NCBI GenBank assembly: GCA_014650415.1 | Contig: BMUX01000001.1 | Location: forward strand, 1 to 64,000 | Source: Streptomyces spiroverticillatus | GTDB taxonomy: Bacteria; Actinomycetota; Actinomycetes; Streptomycetales; Streptomycetaceae | Direction: 5' to 3' | Length of the DNA: 64,000 nucleotides | Translations under genes and position numbers: made by a program | Shown: positions 59,188 through 64,000 of the stretch, in pieces | Layout of the letters: every line of letters starts with the position of its first letter | How positions within the stretch are numbered: position 1 is the stretch's first letter | Notes under the pieces: generated by a model | What the model was told of the DNA's origin: nothing | What the model saw: only the letters and a program-made list of their open reading frames with translations | The model's database searches: none

Positions 59188-60153
59188 ATGACCGCTCGCA
59201 CCCCCCGCCGCTCGGCCGCCCGATCCCGCATAGCCGCGGTCGGCGCCCTGGCGGTCGCCGGAGCCCTGGTTCTGACCGGCTGCGGCGACCAGACCAAGGC
59301 CAAGGACCCGGCCCCGGCCGGCAGCGACGGCAAGAGCGCCGCCGGGGCGCCGCTGGCGAACCTGGTGCCCAAGGAGATCGCCGCCAAGGGCGTCATCAAG
59401 GTCGGTTCCGACATTTCGTACGCGCCCGTGGAGTTCAAGGACAAGGACGGCAAGGTCGTCGGCATCGACCCCGACATCGCCGCCGCCCTGGGCAAGCAGC
59501 TCGGCGTGAAGTTCGAGTTCGAGAACGGTGACTTCGACGCCCTGGTGACGGGTCTGCGCGCCAAGCGCTACGACCTGCTGATGTCGGCGATGACCGACAC
59601 CAAGGACCGCCAGGAGGGCACGGAGGACGGCAAGAAGGTCGGCGAGGGCGTCGACTTCGTGGACTACTACACGGCCGGTGTCTCCCTGTACACGCCCAAG
59701 GGCAAGACCCAGAACATCAAGTCCTGGGACGACCTGTGCGGCAAGAAGATCGTCGTGCAGCGCGGCACCGTCTCGGCCGACCTGGCCAAGGCCCAGTCCG
59801 AGAAGTGCGAAAAGGCGGGCAAGGGCAAGATCACGGTCGAGGCCTTCACCACCGACCAGCAGGCCCAGACCCGCCTGCGCTCGGGCGGCGCGGACGCCGG
59901 TTCCTCGGACTCCCCGGTCACGGCGTACGCGGTGAAGACCTCGGGCGGCGGCAACGACTTCGAGAAGGTCGGCGAGGACGTCGACGCGGCTCCGTACGGC
60001 ATCGCGATCTCCAAGCAGAACAAGGACCTCACGAAGGCCATCGAGGCGGCCCTGAAGGCGATCATCGCCAACGGCGACTACAAGAAGGCGCTCGCGAACT
60101 GGGGCGGCGAGGCCGGCGCGGTCACCGACGTCAAGATCAACGGCGGCTCCTGA
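59188..60153 (+). CDS. Amino-acid ABC transporter substrate-binding lipoprotein (glutamate/polar type)
   Basis: A 321-aa family-3 solute-binding protein: Arg-rich signal with lipobox LVLTGC (Cys32), then the SBP_bac_3 fold (VIKVGSDISYAPVEFKDKDG, GIDPDIAAALGKQLG, DALVTGLRAKRYDLLMSAMT). It captures a polar amino acid outside the membrane. CCGGAGG precedes the ATG at 59188. A GC-rich hairpin in the 140-bp gap before the permease gene may keep this gene more highly expressed. Confidence 0.93.
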   Translation: MTARTPRRSAARSRIAAVGALAVAGALVLTGCGDQTKAKDPAPAGSDGKSAAGAPLANLVPKEIAAKGVIKVGSDISYAPVEFKDKDGKVVGIDPDIAAALGKQLGVKFEFENGDFDALVTGLRAKRYDLLMSAMTDTKDRQEGTEDGKKVGEGVDFVDYYTAGVSLYTPKGKTQNIKSWDDLCGKKIVVQRGTVSADLAKAQSEKCEKAGKGKITVEAFTTDQQAQTRLRSGGADAGSSDSPVTAYAVKTSGGGNDFEKVGEDVDAAPYGIAISKQNKDLTKAIEAALKAIIANGDYKKALANWGGEAGAVTDVKINGGS

Positions 60154-60189
60154 TCGTTCACGTTCGGCGGGCGGTCCGTTCCCTGGTTC

Positions 60190-60237
60190 CGGGGTCCGCG
60201 GCCCCGGTCCCGGCACCCCGGACCCCGCTCCCCGGGC
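60190..60237 (+). promoter_or_regulatory. Intra-operon hairpin between substrate-binding protein and permease
   Basis: CGGGGTCCG (60190-60198) and CGGACCCCG (60229-60237) form a perfect 9-bp stem around a GC-rich 30-nt loop that can pair further. It lies in the only large gap of the operon, where partial termination or mRNA protection commonly adjusts subunit ratios. Confidence 0.6.
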
Positions 60238-60293
60238 CGCCCGCCCCCGCACCACCCGTTGAACGTCCCGTTCGGCGCTGAGAGGCACAACCT

Positions 60294-61247
60294 GTGACAG
60301 CTGACATGAACAAGAAGGGCCCCGAGGACTCCATACCGTCCTCCCCCGGCCCGGCCACCGCCCCCGTGCCGCTGAAGGCGATCCCGGTCCGGCACTACGG
60401 GCGGTACGTCTCCGCGGTCGTCGCGCTCGGCCTGCTGGCGGCGATCATCTCCGCCTTCGCCGGCGGAAAGATCAACTGGGGTGCGATCCCGGACTACTTC
60501 TTCGACGACCGGATCCTCAGCGGCATGGGCCAGACCCTGCTGCTGACCTTCCTGTCGATGGCGATCGGCATCGTCGGCGGCATCCTGCTCGCCGTGATGC
60601 GCCTGTCGAAGAACCCGGTGACCTCCTCCATCGCGTGGTTCTACATCTGGTTCTTCCGCGGCACGCCCGTCCTCGTACAGCTGATGGTCTGGTTCAACCT
60701 GGGCCTGGTCTTCGAGTACATCAACCTGGGTCCGATCTACAAGGACTACTGGTCGGTCTTCATGACCCCGCTGCTCACCGCGCTCCTGGGCCTCGGCCTG
60801 AACGAGGCGGCGTACATGGCGGAGATCTGCCGGGCCGGTCTCCTCGCGGTCGACGAGGGCCAGACGGAGGCGTCGCACGCGCTGGGCATGACCCACGCGA
60901 AGACGCTGCGCCGGGTGGTCATCCCGCAGGCGATGCGGGTGATCGTGCCGCCGACCGGCAACGAGGTCATCAACATGCTGAAGACGACCTCGCTCGTCTC
61001 GGCGGTCCAGTTCGCCGAACTGCTGCGCCAGGCGCAGGACATCGGGCAGACCTCGGGCGCGGCGGTGGAGATGCTCTTCCTCGCGGCGACCTGGTACCTG
61101 ATCCTGACCACGCTGTTCTCGATCGGCCAGTTCTACCTGGAGCGGTACTACGGGCGCGGTTCCAGCCGTGCGCTGCCGCTCACCCCGTTCCAGAAGGTCA
61201 AGGCGAACCTGGCCTCGCTGGGCAACCGCACGGGAGCGACGCGATGA
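60294..61247 (+). CDS. Amino-acid ABC transporter permease (HisM/GlnP type)
   Basis: A 317-aa inner-membrane permease with a long cytoplasmic N-terminus and about five TM helices. The first core motif [16 protein letters not shown] and the EAA loop at about residues 180-200 ([13 protein letters not shown]) contact the ATPase. It is the only permease in the operon, so it probably forms a homodimer. The GTG at 60294 follows GAGAGG. It overlaps the ATPase gene by 4 nt. Confidence 0.93.
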   Translation: MTADMNKKGPEDSIPSSPGPATAPVPLKAIPVRHYGRYVSAVVALGLLAAIISAFAGGKINWGAIPDYFFDDRILSGMGQTLLLTFLSMAIGIVGGILLAVMRLSKNPVTSSIAWFYIWFFRGTPVLVQLMVWFNLGLVFEYINLGPIYKDYWSVFMTPLLTALLGLGLNEAAYMAEICRAGLLAVDEGQTEASHALGMTHAKTLRRVVIPQAMRVIVPPTGNEVINMLKTTSLVSAVQFAELLRQAQDIGQTSGAAVEMLFLAATWYLILTTLFSIGQFYLERYYGRGSSRALPLTPFQKVKANLASLGNRTGATR

Positions 61248-62023
61248 CGACCACCACTTCCGGCACCCCGATGGTCAAGGCCGAGGGCGTCCACAAGTCC
61301 TTCGGCGCCGCGCACATCCTCAAGGGCATCGACCTGGAGGTGGCCCCGCGCGAGGTGTTCTGCCTGATCGGCCCCTCCGGCTCCGGCAAGTCGACCTTCC
61401 TGCGCTGCATCAACCACCTGGAGAAGGTCAACGCGGGCCGTCTGTCGGTCGACGGCGAGCTGGTCGGCTACCGCCAGAAGGGCGACAAGCTGTACGAGCT
61501 GAAGGACAGCGAGGTCGCCCTCAAGCGGCGCGACATCGGCATGGTCTTCCAGCGCTTCAACCTGTTCCCGCACATGACGGCGATCGAGAACGTCATGGAG
61601 GCGCCGATCCAGGTCAAGGGCGAGAGCAAGGCCGTCGCCCGGGCCCGCGCGGAACGCCTCCTGGACCGCGTCGGCCTCTCCGACAAGGCGAAGAACTACC
61701 CCTCGCAGCTCTCCGGCGGCCAGCAGCAGCGTGTGGCGATCGCCCGCGCCCTCGCCATGGAGCCGAAGCTGATGCTCTTCGACGAGCCGACCTCCGCGCT
61801 CGACCCGGAGCTGGTGGGCGACGTCCTGGACGTCATGCGGGGCCTCGCCGAGGACGGCATGACGATGATCGTCGTCACCCACGAGATGGGCTTCGCCCGG
61901 GAGGTCGGCGACTCGCTGGTCTTCATGGACGAGGGCGTGGTCGTCGAGTCCGGCCACCCGCGCGACGTCCTGACGAACCCGCAGCACGACCGGACGAAGT
62001 CGTTCCTGTCGAAGGTGCTGTAA
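61244..62023 (+). CDS. Amino-acid ABC transporter ATP-binding protein (GlnQ/HisP type)
   Basis: A 259-aa ABC ATPase of the polar amino-acid uptake class: Walker [10 protein letters not shown] near residue 45, Q-loop [12 protein letters not shown], signature [15 protein letters not shown], Walker [15 protein letters not shown], switch [12 protein letters not shown]. Typical GlnQ length. It starts in the permease stop (ATGA). Last gene of the operon, followed by a strong terminator. Confidence 0.95.
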   Translation: MTTTTSGTPMVKAEGVHKSFGAAHILKGIDLEVAPREVFCLIGPSGSGKSTFLRCINHLEKVNAGRLSVDGELVGYRQKGDKLYELKDSEVALKRRDIGMVFQRFNLFPHMTAIENVMEAPIQVKGESKAVARARAERLLDRVGLSDKAKNYPSQLSGGQQQRVAIARALAMEPKLMLFDEPTSALDPELVGDVLDVMRGLAEDGMTMIVVTHEMGFAREVGDSLVFMDEGVVVESGHPRDVLTNPQHDRTKSFLSKVL

Positions 62024-62037
62024 CCGGTTGTACGAGC

Positions 62038-62071
62038 AGGGGCGGTACGGGACTGATCCCGTACCGCCCCT
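62038..62071. terminator. Amino-acid ABC operon terminator
   Basis: Perfect 15-bp inverted repeat (AGGGGCGGTACGGGA and complement, loop CTGA) 14 nt after the ATPase stop, convergent with the methyltransferase gene. Nearly the same stem as the lon terminator. Confidence 0.92.
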
Positions 62072-62108
62072 CCCGTCTTCCCGCCTGCTTGACCGCCTAC
62101 TTGACCGG

Positions 62109-62900
62109 CTACTTGACCGCCAGCACCAGCGCGTCCGACGGCGACGCCCACACCGCACGCGCCTCGCCGAAGCCGGCCGCCCGCAGGGTCGAGGCGTGCC
62201 ACTCCACCGAGGGGGTCTCCCCGTCCGCGTGCTCCCCGAAGATCGCGAACCGATCGGCGGTCGGCGCCGCCAACTGCGGGTCGGCGGCGGCCAGTTGCCA
62301 CCATCCCGCCCAGTCGGTCACGCCCGCCTCCCCCTTCGTGCGCTCCATGAGCGCGTGCCGCTGCGCCCGCTCGGCGGCGTTGATGCGCGGGGTGGTGAGG
62401 TCCTTCATCCGGTCGGCGTTCATGAACACCCCGCCCTCGCGCACGAGTTCGGCGACCTGCCCGTACAAGGTGCCGAGCGGCCCGAGCCGCAGCCAGTGCA
62501 GGGCGGTCGCCGTCAGCACCGCGTCATAGGCCGCGTACGGCAGCTTGTCCCGCCACGCGGGGTCCGCGAGGTCCGCGCTCACGAACTCGACCCGCCCGTC
62601 CCCCTCGAAGGTGCCCCGCGCGATGGCGAGCAGCGCCGGGTCGAGGTCGACCCCCGTACTCGTCGCGTCCGGGAACCGCCGCAGCAGCCTGCCCGTGATA
62701 CTTCCCGTACCGCACGCGAGGTCGAGCACCCGGGCCTCGCGCCCGACGAAGGCCTCCACCATGTCGAGCATGACGGCGAAGCGCGCCTCGCGGTCCGGCA
62801 TGTACCACTCCTGCTGCCGGTCCCAGCTCTCCTGCCACTCGCCCCAGCCCTGCGGGATGTGCCCCGACTCCGACCCGTCCACCGACACCACGAAAACCAC
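62109..62900 (-). CDS. Class I SAM-dependent methyltransferase
   Basis: A 263-aa methyltransferase with the SAM motif I VLDLACGTGSITG at about residues 58-70, motif II STGVDLD, and motif IV-like AVLTATALHWL. Tryptophan-rich N-terminus (GWGEWQESWDRQQEWY) resembles tellurite-resistance/trans-aconitate-type small-molecule methyltransferases. The GTG at 62900 has GGAG close by. Substrate unknown. Convergent with the ABC operon, divergent from the CGNR gene. Confidence 0.88.
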   Translation of the reverse strand: MVFVVSVDGSESGHIPQGWGEWQESWDRQQEWYMPDREARFAVMLDMVEAFVGREARVLDLACGTGSITGRLLRRFPDATSTGVDLDPALLAIARGTFEGDGRVEFVSADLADPAWRDKLPYAAYDAVLTATALHWLRLGPLGTLYGQVAELVREGGVFMNADRMKDLTTPRINAAERAQRHALMERTKGEAGVTDWAGWWQLAAADPQLAAPTADRFAIFGEHADGETPSVEWHASTLRAAGFGEARAVWASPSDALVLAVK

Positions 62901-62984
62901 CCACTCCGTAATACCCTAGTCAGACGATCGCCCATTACTTCGAGCACTCGCACCGAGACTAAACCGCCCCGGTAAGGACTACAA

Positions 62985-63614
62985 GTGGAACTGGCCTATT
63001 ACGCGGACTACGCCGTGCGCCTGGTGAACACGGAGGAACCCGCCCGCAACAAGGACACGCTCACCTCCGTCGAGGCGGTCCGCGAGCTCTTCGGCCCCAG
63101 CCAACAGGCCGCCCGCCGGGCCACCGACGCCGACGTCACCCGCTTCCGCTCCGTACGCACCCGCCTGCGCGCGATCTTCGAGGCGGCCGACGAGGGCGAC
63201 GAGACCCTGGCCGTCGACCTCCTCAACTCCCTCCTCCTGGAATTCCCGGTGAGCCCGCAGATCTCCGGCCACGAGACCCGCACGTCCGACGGCCGCCCCG
63301 ACTGGCACATGCACCTCGCCGACCACCCCTCGAACGCGACCGCGGGCTTCGCCGCCACCGCCTCGATGGGCCTGGCCTTCCACGTCACGGAGTACGGCCC
63401 GGGCCGCCTCGGCCTGTGCCAGGCAGCCCCCTGCCGCAACGCCTACCTGGACACCTCCACCAACCGCTCCCGCCGCTACTGCTCCGACCGCTGCGCGACC
63501 CGGGCGAACGTGGCCGCCTACCGCGCCCGCAAACGCCTGGAGAGCGACCGGTCCGCCCACACCGGCCTGACCGCCGACACCAGCCACGAAGCGAGCACCC
63601 CGACCGACCGCTGA
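62985..63614 (+). CDS. CGNR zinc-finger (ABATE-domain) transcriptional regulator
   Basis: A 209-aa protein with an N-terminal ABATE-like helical domain (YADYAVRLVNTEEP, SVEAVRELFGP, VRTRLRAIFEAADEG) and a C-terminal CGNR-type zinc finger at about 150-190 (CRNAYLDTSTNRSRRYCSDRC then ATRANVAAYRARK). Such proteins are putative stress-linked regulators. The GTG at 62985 is the annotated-type start. Its 3' end overlaps the convergent sodX gene by 97 nt. Confidence 0.9.
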   Translation: MELAYYADYAVRLVNTEEPARNKDTLTSVEAVRELFGPSQQAARRATDADVTRFRSVRTRLRAIFEAADEGDETLAVDLLNSLLLEFPVSPQISGHETRTSDGRPDWHMHLADHPSNATAGFAATASMGLAFHVTEYGPGRLGLCQAAPCRNAYLDTSTNRSRRYCSDRCATRANVAAYRARKRLESDRSAHTGLTADTSHEASTPTDR

Positions 63615-63970
63615 CGCCCGGCCCGCACGGGCCGGTACCGCGCCCGCACCCGCCCGAGCACGAGGGCGGGCGGCACGACCCCGAAGGCCCTGCTGTCCGA
63701 GACCTCCTCGTCCTGGTTGTCCCCCAGCACCCACCACCCCCCCTCGCGCCTCTCCACAACCCTCTTCACCACCAGCAGGTCCTGCCGCAACGGATGCCTC
63801 AGCACCACCACGTCACCCACCCGCACCACAGCACCCCAATGCACCAGCACCTGGTCCCTGTGCCGCAACGTGGGCACCATCGACAGCCCGGTGACCTCCG
63901 CGATCCCGAACGGCAACAAGCCCACCGGCAGCCCCTGCTCCCGCGGCTGCCCCTGCCCGTACTCCGCCAT
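63518..63970 (-). CDS. sodX: Nickel-SOD maturation peptidase SodX (S26 signal-peptidase family)
   Basis: A 150-aa S26-type peptidase without a clear TM anchor: catalytic Ser30 in GLSMVPTL and Lys69 in LLVVKRVVER, followed by WWVLGDNQDEEVSDSR. This short form is the SodX peptidase that trims the N-terminus of Ni-superoxide dismutase so its His1 can bind nickel. GAGGAGG lies 8 nt before the ATG at 63970. sodN is expected next to it, just beyond the right edge. The last 30 residues are antisense to the CGNR gene end. Confidence 0.88.
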   Translation of the reverse strand: MAEYGQGQPREQGLPVGLLPFGIAEVTGLSMVPTLRHRDQVLVHWGAVVRVGDVVVLRHPLRQDLLVVKRVVERREGGWWVLGDNQDEEVSDSRAFGVVPPALVLGRVRARYRPVRAGRQRSVGVLASWLVSAVRPVWADRSLSRRLRAR

Positions 63971-64000
63971 CTGCGGCACCTCCTCGTCCCGATCCTTCAC

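Overview
The window is high-GC DNA (about 70% or more, third codon positions almost always G or C) with gene content typical of Streptomyces: a conservon, a WhiJ/DUF397/ATPase locus, DUF6104, the fused E2-E1 2-oxoglutarate dehydrogenase of Actinobacteria, and many secreted hydrolases and lipoproteins. From memory, the order malic enzyme - zinc-type oxidoreductase - amino-acid ABC operon - methyltransferase - CGNR protein - SodX, and the run lon / two-component pair / kgd, resemble the S. coelicolor chromosome around SCO525x-529x. This would make it core chromosome with small accessory patches; no search was possible.

Layout. 0-6 kb: a conservon (cvnABCD) read leftwards and continuing into a StyA-like flavin monooxygenase, divergent from a PP2C-type phosphatase. 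7-15 kb: MarR regulator, secreted GH25 lysozyme, a large secreted M4 metalloprotease divergent from its probable HTH regulator, a lipoprotein, an I36-type protease inhibitor and an AraC regulator. 15-22 kb: an F420-type oxidoreductase, Lon protease with HspR- and ClgR-type sites, GNAT acetyltransferase, lipoprotein, serine hydrolase, rhomboid-like membrane protein. 22.7-27.1 kb: a five-gene ECF sigma / zinc anti-sigma / ABC exporter operon joined by 4-nt overlaps. 27-31 kb: TetR - sugar-type MFS - GH3 glycosidase. 31-39 kb: exported SurE, an OmpR-type two-component pair and kgd. 39-46.5 kb: DUF6104, DUF4097-PadR pair, VanZ-like protein, a frameshifted ABM-domain gene and a VOC protein behind a long palindrome. 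46.5-49.6 kb: a WhiJ/AbaA-type locus with four tandem DUF397 genes (the last one decayed), divergent from an anti-sigma-like ATPase. 49.6-52 kb: NmrA-type SDR, DUF1963-like protein with a DNA-damage-type promoter, and a stand-alone Clp N-domain protein coupled to a small HTH gene. 52-58.5 kb: repeat-rich DNA, endoglycoceramidase-like GH5, oxidoreductase, a Ser/Thr kinase of inverted architecture, malic enzyme. 59-64 kb: a polar amino-acid ABC operon, methyltransferase, CGNR protein and the Ni-SOD maturation peptidase SodX; sodN probably lies just beyond the right edge.

Several units couple signalling to metabolism: conservon plus oxygenase, two-component system next to kgd, ECF-controlled exporter. 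The most noteworthy signals are regulatory or evolutionary: repeated operator half-sites between the M4 protease and its regulator, paired HspR and ClgR sites at lon, a degenerating DUF397 array, a frameshift at a C run, a PafBC-type promoter, paired palindromes at the HTH/Clp-N pair, a TM-first protein kinase, and dispersed intergenic palindromic repeats. No rRNA, tRNA, CRISPR array, insertion sequence or prophage was seen.
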